A DNA stretch of 22,206 bases from CAYVSF01 sp046482855 (GCA_046482855.1 JAWOEH010000082.1:1-22206); one strand, 5' to 3'. Shown: positions 1-8,550, counted from the first letter of the stretch. Notes: generated by a model from the sequence alone, not told the origin. Program-made: numbers and translations.

Positions 1-2
1 CC

Positions 3-674
3 CACGACTTAAAAGGTGCCATTGGTGGTTTCCTGGGGCAAACGCAGTTTATGGCCGAAGATTTCCGGCAACTAAAAGAGCGCGAGAAACAAGAGATGAT
101 TTCAGTACTCCACAGCTCCGCACAACAATTGTATGCCCTGCTGGAAAACCTGCTGGCCTGGTCGCGAACCCAATTGGGCAGTATTGATTACAAACCCAAA
201 GCCATCAACATTGAATCCCTGATACGGGAGGTATTGGCTCTTCACGATAGCAATATACAGGAGAAGAATCTATCTGTTTCGTGCGTGTCCGTGGAGCCTA
301 TTATGGTGTATGCCGATTATAATATGCTCAGCACTGTACTGCGAAACCTTCTGTCCAATGCCATCAAGTATAGTTTTGAAGGGGGCCAAATTATCATTAG
401 CACTACAAGGCTGAGAGCGCAAAACAAAGTAAACATCAGCATATCAGACAAAGGCAAAGGCATAACCCCTAAGAAACAGCAACAGCTTTTCCAACTTGAG
501 AGAACAGTATCGGAGCCCGGCACAAACAAAGAGCAAGGAACCGGACTGGGACTGATTTTATGTAAAGAGTTTGTGGAGAAAAACCGTGGCACACTTCACT
601 TTCAATCTACGCCCAATAAAGGCACCCGATTCTTCTTTGAACTCCCCCTATTTGCTGATAATCAAACCAATTGA
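3..674 (+). CDS. Sensor histidine kinase, C-terminal part (5' end outside window)
   Basis: This is the catalytic end of a two-component sensor kinase, which autophosphorylates on a histidine and passes the phosphate to a response regulator. The frame is open from base 3 and begins with HDLKGAIGGFLG, the H-box, so its first His is the likely phosphoacceptor and the ATG at 51 is internal, not the start. The dimerisation helices (QLYALLENLLAWSR) follow. The HATPase domain has an N-box (NLLSNAIKYS), a G1 box (DKGKGI) and a G2 box (GTGLGLILCKEFVEKNRG), and the protein ends in the usual ELPLF strand. The sensor half lies upstream of the window, so the stimulus cannot be judged. The gene converges on rlmB with one base between the stop codons. 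The family call is firm; the pathway is unknown. Confidence 0.93.
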   Translation, partial: HDLKGAIGGFLGQTQFMAEDFRQLKEREKQEMISVLHSSAQQLYALLENLLAWSRTQLGSIDYKPKAINIESLIREVLALHDSNIQEKNLSVSCVSVEPIMVYADYNMLSTVLRNLLSNAIKYSFEGGQIIISTTRLRAQNKVNISISDKGKGITPKKQQQLFQLERTVSEPGTNKEQGTGLGLILCKEFVEKNRGTLHFQSTPNKGTRFFFELPLFADNQTN

Positions 675-696
675 GTTAAACACTGCGTTGTTTAAC
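675..696. repeat. Perfect 8-bp dyad across the convergent stop codons
   Basis: GTTAAACA and TGTTTAAC flank a 6-base loop (CTGCGT). The left arm contains the stop codon of rlmB, and the HK stop lies just before it. It is AT-rich with no clear T-run, so it may be a weak bidirectional terminator or chance. Confidence 0.4.
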
Positions 697-1410
697 CGCT
701 TCAAAAAGGACTATGGCCGTGGCAGCCGAAACATTGAGGGAGTCAATCTGTCCCTTTAACGGGATCTTCACGGTAAGATCAGCCATTTCCAGGAACTCTT
801 TTGCGATTCCCCTATCCTCGGCACCCATGAGCAATGCCAACGGCTGACGATAGTCCTGATCATGGTATAAAACATCGGCCTTTTCCGTAACTGCGCACAG
901 CGTAATACCACTCAAGCGAATATAATCGATGGCTGTTTGCAAGCTTTTCACTTTACACACAGGCACATGGTGTATGGCACCGGCCGAAGTTTTAACGGTA
1001 TCGGACGAGACTCGTGCCGAGCCTTTTGCCGGAATTATCACGGCATCAACCCCGGCGCATTCGGCCGATCGAATGATAGCACCAAAATTCCCCACGTCGC
1101 TAATCTTATCCAAAACCAGCAAGAAGGGCACTTTCCCTTGCTCAAACAACGAAGGAATGATCTCCTCCATATCCTGGAACTCAATGGGCGCCATAAACGC
1201 CAACACTCCTTGATGATTCTTATTGGGGAATTTACGAAAACTAGTAGCAGGAACTTGTTGAATAGGTAAATCGTGCATTTTTACTAACTCCATGAGTTCA
1301 TGGTACAATTCGCTGCGCAACCCACGTTTCAGCCAAATCTTATCCACTTGTTTACCGGAACGTATGGCTTCAATTACAGCCCGAATGCCAAAGATAATGT
1401 CGTTTTGCAT
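676..1410 (-). CDS. rlmB: TrmH/SpoU-family 23S rRNA 2'-O-methyltransferase, RlmB type
   Basis: The product is predicted to methylate a ribose 2'-OH of 23S rRNA (G2251 in E. coli RlmB), using SAM bound in a SPOUT knot. An N-terminal substrate-binding domain (about residues 1-75, opening with FGIRAVIEAI) is followed by the SPOUT domain. Motif 1 is DKISDVGNFGAIIRSAECAG, motif 2 is LALLMGAEDRGI and motif 3 is IPLKGQIDSLNVSAATAI. The conserved Asn108, Arg114, Glu in GAEDRG and Ser-Leu-Asn-Val are present. The length of 244 aa is normal for the family. It is the last gene of a minus-strand set, 52 bp after the GWxTD gene, with no clear promoter in that gap, so co-transcription is likely. The exact modified nucleotide is inferred; a related TrmH-family specificity is possible. 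Confidence 0.9.
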   Translation of the reverse strand: MQNDIIFGIRAVIEAIRSGKQVDKIWLKRGLRSELYHELMELVKMHDLPIQQVPATSFRKFPNKNHQGVLAFMAPIEFQDMEEIIPSLFEQGKVPFLLVLDKISDVGNFGAIIRSAECAGVDAVIIPAKGSARVSSDTVKTSAGAIHHVPVCKVKSLQTAIDYIRLSGITLCAVTEKADVLYHDQDYRQPLALLMGAEDRGIAKEFLEMADLTVKIPLKGQIDSLNVSAATAIVLFEAVKQRSV

Positions 1411-1462
1411 AATGTATATCCAATTATTGGGGTGCGAAGATCACAAAAAAGCATCATCTTTG

Positions 1463-2650
1463 CTAATCCTGCACCTGAAAAAACAAAATTTTTCCCCGTA
1501 ACCATCTCTCACGTCCCCAAGCCAACAGACTTGCATAGTGAGGCTTCCAGTCGAGGTACCAACCCCGGGGTTGTGATTTAGCAGCACGATACCGAAAAAC
1601 CAACTGCTCGCCGGGGCCATTCCCTTCCGGATAATACACCCACCGCTCAGTATCCATGGTAACATACAGGGCATCCGGCGGACCCAGCAAGAGATACACC
1701 TCTCCTCTGTCGGTAAGATACCCGGGCCGCCAGTCGGTAAACTGACTATTGGCAAACACCACCCGTCGGTAATAGGCCTGTAAAAGCTTTCGAGCTTGCT
1801 CCTGATGCGTGGCAAGCGACAACCAAAAACTATCTACTAAGTATTTCTGATCACGCCACGGGATAGAAACCCTGGAAGAGTCGTACCACAAATAGCGCAA
1901 AGAATGCATCATCATCGAGGGTGTTCGTACATCGGGATACCCTTTTTCAGTCACCATCAAACAAGAGGCAGTATCATTGTTCCCGCGCAGCAAAAGGCCT
2001 TCATTGGCAACCTGATAACAGGGTTCTGTGCCTGCGCCTATTTGTTCCAACAAACTATCAGCCGGCACAAGCGTTAGCAATTGCTCCTGAAATTCGTATA
2101 TGGGCAAGGGAAGCCCATGGCTATAGACAAAAAAGTGCCAATCCTCAGCATCGGACGCACATAGTTCCTCCGTATGAATTATTCCGGATATTTTTCGCTC
2201 TTGAAGCTGCTCTCCGGTAACTTCCAAACGCATAAACTTTTGTGCCAGTAAATTTCCTCCCTTATCCGCAATGGTCATCTCCAATAATCCTTCGTCCAAA
2301 GCATGTTGAAGTGGGAAACAAAGATCTGAATGAACAAATAAATCCGGCGATAACGAGTCAATATCTTGCTTCCACAGCAAACTCGCACCATCAGGTGCAC
2401 GCAAAAGTATGCGAACACGTATTCCCGACGCCTGCTGCTGCCAATTTTGAACTACCGGGTGCGTAAAACAAAGAAACGCAACACTGTCGTCAATCACATT
2501 AAGCTTCGTAGTACCCTTATGGTAAGGTAAGCTCTGACGATACACATCAGCACTATCGGGCAAGGTTGCTTGCGGCCCCATAATTCGGCAGCCTGTAATA
2601 CAGACAATCGGAATAAAAAACAAGAGGATTGCAATCCTTTTCATGCGCAT
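1463..2650 (-). CDS. GWxTD-domain lipoprotein of unknown function
   Basis: This is an exported lipoprotein of 395 aa. I choose the ATG at 2650 (MRMKRIAILLFFIPIVCITGC) because it directly precedes the signal peptide and has an AGGGA about nine bases upstream; a longer frame from 2707 would overlap the ABC-F gene. The lipobox CITGC places the mature Cys near residue 21. The C-terminal third carries the family signature as RPGYLTDRGEVYLLLGPPD, then the WVYYPEG and LVFRYR strands typical of GWxTD proteins. The signature Trp is replaced by Tyr (GYLTD). No enzymatic residues are recognisable. GWxTD proteins are found in Bacteroidota and some other phyla and have no settled function. The gene lies 19 bp after the ABC-F stop and 52 bp before rlmB, suggesting one transcript. 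Confidence 0.85.
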   Translation of the reverse strand: MRMKRIAILLFFIPIVCITGCRIMGPQATLPDSADVYRQSLPYHKGTTKLNVIDDSVAFLCFTHPVVQNWQQQASGIRVRILLRAPDGASLLWKQDIDSLSPDLFVHSDLCFPLQHALDEGLLEMTIADKGGNLLAQKFMRLEVTGEQLQERKISGIIHTEELCASDAEDWHFFVYSHGLPLPIYEFQEQLLTLVPADSLLEQIGAGTEPCYQVANEGLLLRGNNDTASCLMVTEKGYPDVRTPSMMMHSLRYLWYDSSRVSIPWRDQKYLVDSFWLSLATHQEQARKLLQAYYRRVVFANSQFTDWRPGYLTDRGEVYLLLGPPDALYVTMDTERWVYYPEGNGPGEQLVFRYRAAKSQPRGWYLDWKPHYASLLAWGRERWLRGKILFFQVQD

Positions 2651-2669
2651 CGATTTTTCCCTGCACAAG

Positions 2670-4613
2670 TTACGAAAAACCATGCTCTTTTGCCGTTTCC
2701 AATTCAAAGCTTGCCGCTTCCCAATCCTCCATCACTTTTGTCAGTACTCTTTTCTGTTCCTCGTACTGGGCAAACAACTCAGGTGTTGCCTCATCCGGAT
2801 TGGCCATTTTCGTTTCCATTTTATCAAGGGTCTCTTCCAGCTCCTCAATCCGGCTCTCAGCTTCGGTAACACGTCGTTCGATCTTTCGCAATTTTTTATC
2901 AAACTCTTTTTTTGCTAAGAAAGCCTGTTTGTTATCAGTAGGCGCCTCATTAGCCTGTCGGTCGGCGCTATCGGCCTTTTTCTTTTCCAACTCCTTAAAG
3001 TTCTCCATGCGCTTTGTGCGCAAAAACTCATACACGCCGCCCAAATGCTCCTTAATGCCTTTATCCCGAAATTCCAGCACTTTATCAGCCAGGCCATCCA
3101 GAAAATCCCTATCGTGCGATACCAGAATAAGGGTTCCGTCAAAGGCCAGCAGCGCATTTTTCAACACCTCCTTCGATCGCATATCCAAGTGGTTTGTGGG
3201 CTCATCAAGCACCAATAAGTTGTAGGGATGCAAAAGCAGTTTTGCCAGCGCCAGGCGAGCCTTTTCGCCTCCCGACAACACACTTACCTTTTTATCCACA
3301 TCTTCGCCGCTAAAAAGAAAAGCACCCAGAATATCGCGAATTTTGGTACGTATGTCCCCCACAGCAGCATCGTCGATGGTTTGAAATACGGTTTTGCTAA
3401 AATCCAGATGTTCATCCTGGTTTTGGGCATAGTAACCTACATCAACGTTATGACCGAGTATCATCTCCCCATTCTCATAAGGAAGCTCGCCAACAATGAT
3501 GCGCGATAAAGTGGTTTTCCCTTCCCCATTTTTTCCCACGAAGGCCACTTTCTCGCCTCTTTCCACCTTTACATCCAAATGGCTCAACACAACATGGTCG
3601 CCATAACGTTTAGTAAGATCGCGTGTTTCCACCACCACGCGTCCCGAGCGCGGGGCTCCGGGAAAACGAATCGACAGCTGTGCCAAATCTTCCTCTTCCA
3701 CCTCAATGCGATCGATCTTTTCCAGCTGTTTGATACGCGACTGCACCTGCACGGCTTTTGTGGCCTTATACCGGAAGCGGTCAATAAACTCTTCGGTATC
3801 CTTAATCATTTTTTGCTGATTGCGGTAGGCTGCCAACTGCTGTTCTCTTCGTTCGGCTCGTTGTTCCAGATAAGGGGTGTAGGAGACATTATAATCGTAG
3901 ATCTTGCCCAGAGAAATCTCAACCGTTCTATTGGTTATATTATCCAAAAAAGCCCGGTCGTGTGAAATAAGCACAACGGCTCCGGGAAAATCCTTCAAAA
4001 ACCCTTCAAACCACTCAATTGCTTCAATATCCAGATGGTTGGTAGGCTCATCGAGCAATAGCACGTGGGGGGTTTGGAGCAATATTTTGGCCAATTCCAC
4101 ACGCATACGCCAGCCGCCGCTAAACTCGCTTGTGGGACGTTCAAAGTCGGTTTCCTCAAAACCCAGGCCTTTTAATACTTTGGCAATTTCGCCCTCCATT
4201 TCGGTGGCACCAAATAACTTAAGTTGATCGGTGGCTTTGGTAAGATCCGTAATCAAACGCATGTAGCCATCCGATTCATAGTCGGTGCGATCGGTCAATT
4301 GCGTATTGATTTCATGAATTTGCTCCTGCACATCCATCACCTCTTTGTAGGCTTGGCGTGCCTCCTCAAACACCGTGCGCGAGTCGGCAATTTCCATATG
4401 CTGGGGCAAATAGCCAATACGCGTATCCTTGGGCACCACAACCTTACCGGCAGTGGGCTCCTGTAATCCTGCAAACACCTTTAACATCGTCGACTTACCG
4501 GCACCATTCTTCCCGGTTAACCCAATTTTATCGGTGGGATTCACCAGAAAGCTTACCGATTCAAACAACACAAAATTCCCAAAATCAACTGTTAAGTTCT
4601 CAACCGAAATCAT
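2670..4613 (-). CDS. ABC-F family ATP-binding protein (tandem ABC domains)
   Basis: This is a soluble twin-ATPase of the ABC-F group, whose members act on ribosomes (translation factors or antibiotic protection) and lack membrane segments. I place the start at the ATG at 4613 (MISVENLTVDFG); the extra upstream codons overlap a -7 box. Domain 1 has Walker A GLTGKNGAGKST (about residues 31-42), signature FSGGWRMR and Walker B VLLLDEPTNHLD. A charged inter-domain linker (EQRAERREQQLAAYR, then FRYKATKA) matches the P-site tRNA-interaction motif region. Domain 2 has FVGKNGEGKTT, LSGGEKARLALAKLLL and LLVLDEPTNHLD. The last 100 or so residues are a coiled coil, as in Uup/YheS-like members. At 647 aa it has normal length. 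It is the first gene of the minus-strand set leading to rlmB. A housekeeping role is more likely than resistance, but this is not provable from sequence. Confidence 0.93.
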   Translation of the reverse strand: MISVENLTVDFGNFVLFESVSFLVNPTDKIGLTGKNGAGKSTMLKVFAGLQEPTAGKVVVPKDTRIGYLPQHMEIADSRTVFEEARQAYKEVMDVQEQIHEINTQLTDRTDYESDGYMRLITDLTKATDQLKLFGATEMEGEIAKVLKGLGFEETDFERPTSEFSGGWRMRVELAKILLQTPHVLLLDEPTNHLDIEAIEWFEGFLKDFPGAVVLISHDRAFLDNITNRTVEISLGKIYDYNVSYTPYLEQRAERREQQLAAYRNQQKMIKDTEEFIDRFRYKATKAVQVQSRIKQLEKIDRIEVEEEDLAQLSIRFPGAPRSGRVVVETRDLTKRYGDHVVLSHLDVKVERGEKVAFVGKNGEGKTTLSRIIVGELPYENGEMILGHNVDVGYYAQNQDEHLDFSKTVFQTIDDAAVGDIRTKIRDILGAFLFSGEDVDKKVSVLSGGEKARLALAKLLLHPYNLLVLDEPTNHLDMRSKEVLKNALLAFDGTLILVSHDRDFLDGLADKVLEFRDKGIKEHLGGVYEFLRTKRMENFKELEKKKADSADRQANEAPTDNKQAFLAKKEFDKKLRKIERRVTEAESRIEELEETLDKMETKMANPDEATPELFAQYEEQKRVLTKVMEDWEAASFELETAKEHGFS

Positions 4614-4628
4614 ACACAAAAATTTTGT

Positions 4629-4636
4629 CAAAGATA
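4629..4636 (-). promoter_or_regulatory. Bacteroidota -7 box for the ABC-F/GWxTD/rlmB set
   Basis: The minus strand reads TATCTTTG, matching TAnnTTTG. It would place transcription start only about ten bases before the ATG at 4613, so the leader would be very short. No good -33 TTTG at the canonical 19-bp spacing is visible. Confidence 0.45.
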
Positions 4637-4715
4637 ATGATTTGCAGCAAAAAGGCTACATTTTCCGTGCTTTAGCAGGAAATGCATAAAGAGGCAGAAT
4701 GGGCCAAACAATTTG

Positions 4716-4723
4716 TATATTTG
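4716..4723 (+). promoter_or_regulatory. Bacteroidota -7 box for rlmD
   Basis: TATATTTG matches TAnnTTTG and is followed by GCAGC. It lies downstream of the ATG at 4699 and about 23 bases before the GTG at 4747. That argues that the GTG is the real start of the methyltransferase gene. The -33 element is not obvious. Confidence 0.5.
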
Positions 4724-4746
4724 CAGCAAATTATAACAAGACTTAC

Positions 4747-6156
4747 GTGGGACGAAAGAAACAAAGAAATCCATTACTGGAACAGGTTGAAATCCTCGAT
4801 ATCGGGGCCGAAGGCAAAGCCATAGCTAAAGTGAACGACAAAGTTGTATTTGTACCCAAGGTGGTACCCGGCGACATTCTGGATGTGCAGGTAACAAAAT
4901 CGCGGAAAAAATATATGGAGGGCACGCCCGTACGCTTTCACCATTACAGCGAGTTGCGCGAAGAGCCCTTTTGCCAGCACTTTGCCGTATGCGGCGGATG
5001 TAAATGGCAGAACCTCCCCTACCAACACCAACTGATGTATAAACAAAAGCAGGTATACGATGCTTTAGAACGTTTAGGCAAGATCTTTCCGAAAGAACGA
5101 CTACCCATTAAAGCCTCCGAAAAAACACGCTTTTACCGGAATAAACTGGAATTTACGTTCAGCAATAAACGCTGGCTGACAAAAGAGGAGATTGAAAGCG
5201 GCAAAGACTTTGATAATCATAATGCCCTGGGATTTCACGTGCCAAAAGTATGGGACAAAGTGGTTGACATTGAGAAGTGTCACCTGCAAGCAGATCCGTC
5301 GAATGCCATTCGTAACAGCATTAAAACATACGCCATGGAGAACGAACTCTCCTATTTCGATATTCGCGAACAAGTGGGGTTCTTGCGTAATCTGATTATC
5401 CGTACCGCCTCAACAGGTGAACTAATGGTTATTGTGGTGTTTTTTCATGAGGATAAAGAGGCACGCGAAGGGTTGTTAAACAATCTTGCTAAAACCTTTC
5501 CGCAAATCACCTCGCTGATGTACATTATCAACGAAAAAGCCAACGACTCCATTACCGATCAGGAGGTATTGCTCTTTAGCGGACGGGATCATATATGGGA
5601 AGAGATGGAAGGGCTGCATTTTAAGATTGGCCCCAAATCTTTTTATCAAACCAACTCCGAACAAGCCTACGAATTGTACAAAATTGCCCGAGAGTTTGCA
5701 GCACTAACAGGCAACGAGGTTGTTTACGATTTGTATACCGGCACTGGCACCATTGCCAACTTCGTAGCCCGCCAGGCAAAAAAAGTTATAGGTATCGAGT
5801 ACGTCCCCGAGGCGATTGAGGATGCTAAAAAAAATGCGGAGAAAAACGGACTTAGCAATACAGCCTTCTATGCAGGCGACATGAAGGACATTCTCAACGA
5901 GGATTTCCTGGAAGCCAATGGACAAGCAGATGTAATTATAACCGATCCGCCACGTGCCGGCATGCACAAGGATGTGGTACAAACCCTGCTTCGGACCCGG
6001 GCACAGCGCATTGTGTATGTCAGCTGCAACCCGGCAACGCAAGCCCGCGACTTACAGCTACTTGAAGAGGCCTACGAAACGGTAAAAATACAACCTGTAG
6101 ATATGTTTCCCCATACACATCACGTGGAGAATGTAGCGCTTCTGATTCGAAAGTAA
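4747..6156 (+). CDS. rlmD: RlmD/TrmA-family 23S rRNA (uracil-C5)-methyltransferase
   Basis: This is a SAM-dependent RNA m5U methyltransferase, probably acting on U1939-equivalent 23S rRNA. I choose the GTG at 4747 (GRKKQRNPLLEQVEI, 469 aa). The frame can be read back to an ATG at 4699, but those 16 codons overlap a promoter box and lack family character. A TRAM domain comes first (about 8-60), then [4Fe-4S] ligands Cys76, Cys82, Cys85 (CQHFAVCGGC) and Cys178. The Rossmann methyltransferase domain has VYDLYTGTGTIANFVA and ITDPPRAGMH. The nucleophile is Cys427 in VSCNPATQARDL, and Glu461 in HTHHVENVALL is the general base. It is divergent from the ABC-F gene. RlmCD-like dual specificity cannot be excluded. 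Confidence 0.9.
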   Translation: MGRKKQRNPLLEQVEILDIGAEGKAIAKVNDKVVFVPKVVPGDILDVQVTKSRKKYMEGTPVRFHHYSELREEPFCQHFAVCGGCKWQNLPYQHQLMYKQKQVYDALERLGKIFPKERLPIKASEKTRFYRNKLEFTFSNKRWLTKEEIESGKDFDNHNALGFHVPKVWDKVVDIEKCHLQADPSNAIRNSIKTYAMENELSYFDIREQVGFLRNLIIRTASTGELMVIVVFFHEDKEAREGLLNNLAKTFPQITSLMYIINEKANDSITDQEVLLFSGRDHIWEEMEGLHFKIGPKSFYQTNSEQAYELYKIAREFAALTGNEVVYDLYTGTGTIANFVARQAKKVIGIEYVPEAIEDAKKNAEKNGLSNTAFYAGDMKDILNEDFLEANGQADVIITDPPRAGMHKDVVQTLLRTRAQRIVYVSCNPATQARDLQLLEEAYETVKIQPVDMFPHTHHVENVALLIRK

Positions 6157-6669
6157 GCCCGGGAGGCTGTCCCCAAAAAACATGCTAGTTGTTTTCAGCT
6201 ACTTTTCACCCATTAAGCAAGGGTGAAGTAGCTGAAATTCATTATCCAAACAAGGTTTGTACAAAGGTTTATTTCACACTGTTCTTTATCACAACTTGGG
6301 GAACTCCCCTTTTCCCCTCTTTTTGCTGCACTACTATCCTGGCCCTATGCTATCAACCTCCCGATTCTAAAGGATACGTGTAGGCTATCGTTACAAATTG
6401 CTTCACTGGGTTTGCAATGAAGTAGACTTCGGCCGCTCAAAATTCAGGATAAATCCCTTTATTTCCGGCTTAGAGCAAATATCCCACAGAAAATCCGTCT
6501 CTTCCAAAAATCAACTAAAAAAAAGACATCAAAACAGCTATTACCTAGCTTGTGTGGGTTGCACATTTTTCTCGACTCCAAGATTACTTTTCCCTCGATA
6601 AAATAAAACCTTTTTAATAGTTTTACGTGTAACTACCGAGAGACCACAAACATCTATAAATTGAGGAAT
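6157..6669. other. Gene-poor intergenic region
   Basis: About 510 bases lie between rlmD and the chemotaxis receptor. I see no convincing gene: open frames of 64-67 codons at 6189-6383 and 6398-6601 have no domain character or start signal. The stretch contains an IS-end-like GGCTGTCCCCAAAAAA at 6166-6181, the large hairpin at 6194-6236, a GGGGAACTCCCC palindrome near 6298-6309, and a possible weak -7 box (TAGTTTTA, 6618-6625) before the receptor gene. Confidence 0.6.
6194..6236. repeat. Large imperfect hairpin (16-18 bp arms)
   Basis: The left arm TTCAGCTACTTTTCACCC and the right arm GGGTGAAGTAGCTGAA pair over 16 bp with a two-base TT bulge, around the loop ATTAAGCAA. There is no T-run on either side, so it is not a standard terminator. 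It begins 12 bases after GGCTGTCCCCAAAAAA, a motif resembling IS ends common in Bacteroidota. It may be a fossil of a mobile element or an RNA structure. Confidence 0.6.
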
Positions 6670-8487
6670 ATGAATAAACTTTCGACTTTGCGCAGCAAAC
6701 TGCTTGCTGTACTTGGGGCTTTGGTGGTAGTTATCATTTTAGCCATCGGTATTATTAACTTTTTTACCGTAAAAGGCACACTGGTAAAAGACATTCGCGA
6801 AAACCAACTGCAATCCTTTCTGGAGGCATCCCAAAGCACGCTACAATCGGCTTTGGAGAAAGCCATTGAATCATCGGTGCTGTTGGCTGAAGATCCCACA
6901 CTTCATCGCTGGTTCAGCGAAGGGGAAACAAACGACACCCTAAAAGAATTAGCTCTGGAGCGTATTAATGAGTTGCATAATTCAACCGATTACTTCTCCG
7001 TATTTGCCGTCAATAAGGTAACACACAACTATTGGCAGGAAAATTATACGCTAATCGACAATGTTTCAGAATCGGATCCGGATGATAGCTGGTTTTTTGA
7101 TCTGATGCGAACCCGTGAAAAGGTATCCTTAAATTTTGACTACAACCAGGAGCTGGATGAAACCCTGCTTTTTGTGAATGTACTAATGGGATCCTCTACT
7201 TCGCCCTTGGGAACCGCAGGTGTAGGCCTTAACCCACAAGATTTGGTAGAAGAATTTCAACGACGAAAACTAACCAAAAACTCCCAACTTTGGTTAATCG
7301 ATGCCGATGGTATTGTACAAATGAGTCAGGATACCGAAGAGATCGATCAACCCCTAAAAGAGTTCATTCCTGCCGATTATGTAAACCAAGCCATCAGGGG
7401 GGGCGCCCAAGGCGTTATTACAGAGCAGGAAATTGACGGCGAGGATGTAGAGATGGCCTATATGAGCGTTGGAAGCACACCTTACAAAGTTTTTGTTGTA
7501 GCGCCCACACAGGAGCTTGTCAGCATTCTGGCGCCTATCCGAAACAACACGATTATCTTTAGTATTATATTCTTGGCTATTACACTGTTGGTAGTTTCCA
7601 TCCTGGCTAAGAATATCTCGGCTCCCATCGGAAAAATTACCGATATGGCACAAAAATTTGCCGACGGAGATCTTAATCACGACCTGGATACTTCGGTATT
7701 AGAACGTTCCGACGAGCTGGGACACCTTGGAAAAGCATTTGTTACCATGAAGGAGCGCATCGGCGAAATCATCGATCAGGTGAAATCCTCGGCAACAACC
7801 GTAGCACAAGGGGGGAACGAGTTAAAAGAAGCTGCGCATGATTTATCGCAAAGCAGCATGGAGCAGGCATCCTCCACCGAGGAAGTTTCGGCTTCCATGG
7901 AAGAGATGAGTTCCAACATCCAGCAAAATGCCGACAATGCTCAGCAAACCGAGAAAATTGTAAACCAATCGGCACAAGAAGCCCGAAACGGTGGCAATAT
8001 CCTGGATAATGCCGTGAAAGCCATCCGCAATATCAGTGAGAATATCATGATTATTGATGAAATTGCCAATCAAACCAACTTGTTGGCCTTAAATGCAGCC
8101 ATCGAGGCTGCCCGTGCAGGCGAGCACGGCAAAGGGTTTGCCGTTGTAGCCGCCGAAGTAAAGAAACTGGCTGAACGCAGCCGTAATGCCGCCGCCGAAA
8201 TCATTAATCTTTCCGGCGACACAGTTGAGGTAGCCGAGGAGGCTCAAGGTATTTTCAACAACCTTGTTCCGGATATTGAAAAATCGGCCAACCTTATTCA
8301 GGAGATTAGTGCAGCCTCAGCCGAGCAAGGTAAAGGAGGTGAACAAATCAATTCAGCACTGCTGGAACTGGATAAAGTAACACAAAGCAACTCCTCATCG
8401 GCCGAAAACATTTCGGTACTTACCCAGCGTTTTGCCGAAGAAGCCGACGGAATGCGCAATGCCATTGCCTACTTTAAAACTGAATAA
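6670..8487 (+). CDS. Methyl-accepting chemotaxis protein with periplasmic Cache-like domain
   Basis: This is a transmembrane chemoreceptor of 605 aa. The start is the ATG at 6670, with GAGGA four to eight bases before it; a TTG at 6661 is in frame but coincides with that RBS. TM1 spans about residues 11-33 (LLAVLGALVVVIILAIGI). A periplasmic double-Cache-like sensor (about 35-290) follows, with YTLIDNVSESDPDDSWFFDL. TM2 spans about 293-314 and HAMP about 315-370 (APIGKITDMAQKFADGD, then RSDELGHL). The signalling domain is a long coiled coil with the hairpin tip EIANQTNLLALNAAIEAARA near 465-485, followed by HGKGFAVVAAEVKKLAERS. Glu- and Gln-rich helices such as TEEVSASMEEMS are likely methylation sites. 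There is no C-terminal CheR-binding pentapeptide. No che genes are in the window. Ligand unknown, probably a small molecule. Confidence 0.93.
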   Translation: MNKLSTLRSKLLAVLGALVVVIILAIGIINFFTVKGTLVKDIRENQLQSFLEASQSTLQSALEKAIESSVLLAEDPTLHRWFSEGETNDTLKELALERINELHNSTDYFSVFAVNKVTHNYWQENYTLIDNVSESDPDDSWFFDLMRTREKVSLNFDYNQELDETLLFVNVLMGSSTSPLGTAGVGLNPQDLVEEFQRRKLTKNSQLWLIDADGIVQMSQDTEEIDQPLKEFIPADYVNQAIRGGAQGVITEQEIDGEDVEMAYMSVGSTPYKVFVVAPTQELVSILAPIRNNTIIFSIIFLAITLLVVSILAKNISAPIGKITDMAQKFADGDLNHDLDTSVLERSDELGHLGKAFVTMKERIGEIIDQVKSSATTVAQGGNELKEAAHDLSQSSMEQASSTEEVSASMEEMSSNIQQNADNAQQTEKIVNQSAQEARNGGNILDNAVKAIRNISENIMIIDEIANQTNLLALNAAIEAARAGEHGKGFAVVAAEVKKLAERSRNAAAEIINLSGDTVEVAEEAQGIFNNLVPDIEKSANLIQEISAASAEQGKGGEQINSALLELDKVTQSNSSSAENISVLTQRFAEEADGMRNAIAYFKTE

Positions 8488-8507
8488 TACACATATATCC
8501 TTTCATC

Positions 8508-8538
8508 AAAAGGCTGCTCCGCAAGGGGCAGCCTTTTT
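8508..8538 (+). terminator. Rho-independent terminator of the chemoreceptor gene
   Basis: AAAAGGCTGCTCC and GGGGCAGCCTTTT pair over 13 bp with one G-U pair, around loop GCAA. The downstream arm runs into TTTTT and, after GC, a further T-run. It begins about 20 bases after the stop codon. Confidence 0.92.
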
Positions 8539-8550
8539 GCTTTTTTTTAA

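Noticed and set aside
51..53. ATG at 51 as the start of the histidine kinase
   Set aside because: The frame continues upstream to base 3 and encodes the H-box HDLKGAIGGFLG, so the gene is only cut by the window edge.
2629..3225. Long plus-strand open frame (198 codons) opposite the ABC-F C terminus
   Set aside because: It is an antisense shadow: Ser/Phe-rich low-complexity translation, no domain, and the minus-strand gene has clear ABC-F motifs and coiled coil.
6194..6236. Hairpin as the rlmD terminator
   Set aside because: No T-run follows on either strand, and the stem is flanked by mixed sequence.
6189..6601. Two plus-strand open frames (64 and 67 codons) after rlmD
   Set aside because: The first starts inside the hairpin sequence; neither has a start signal, domain or sensible composition.
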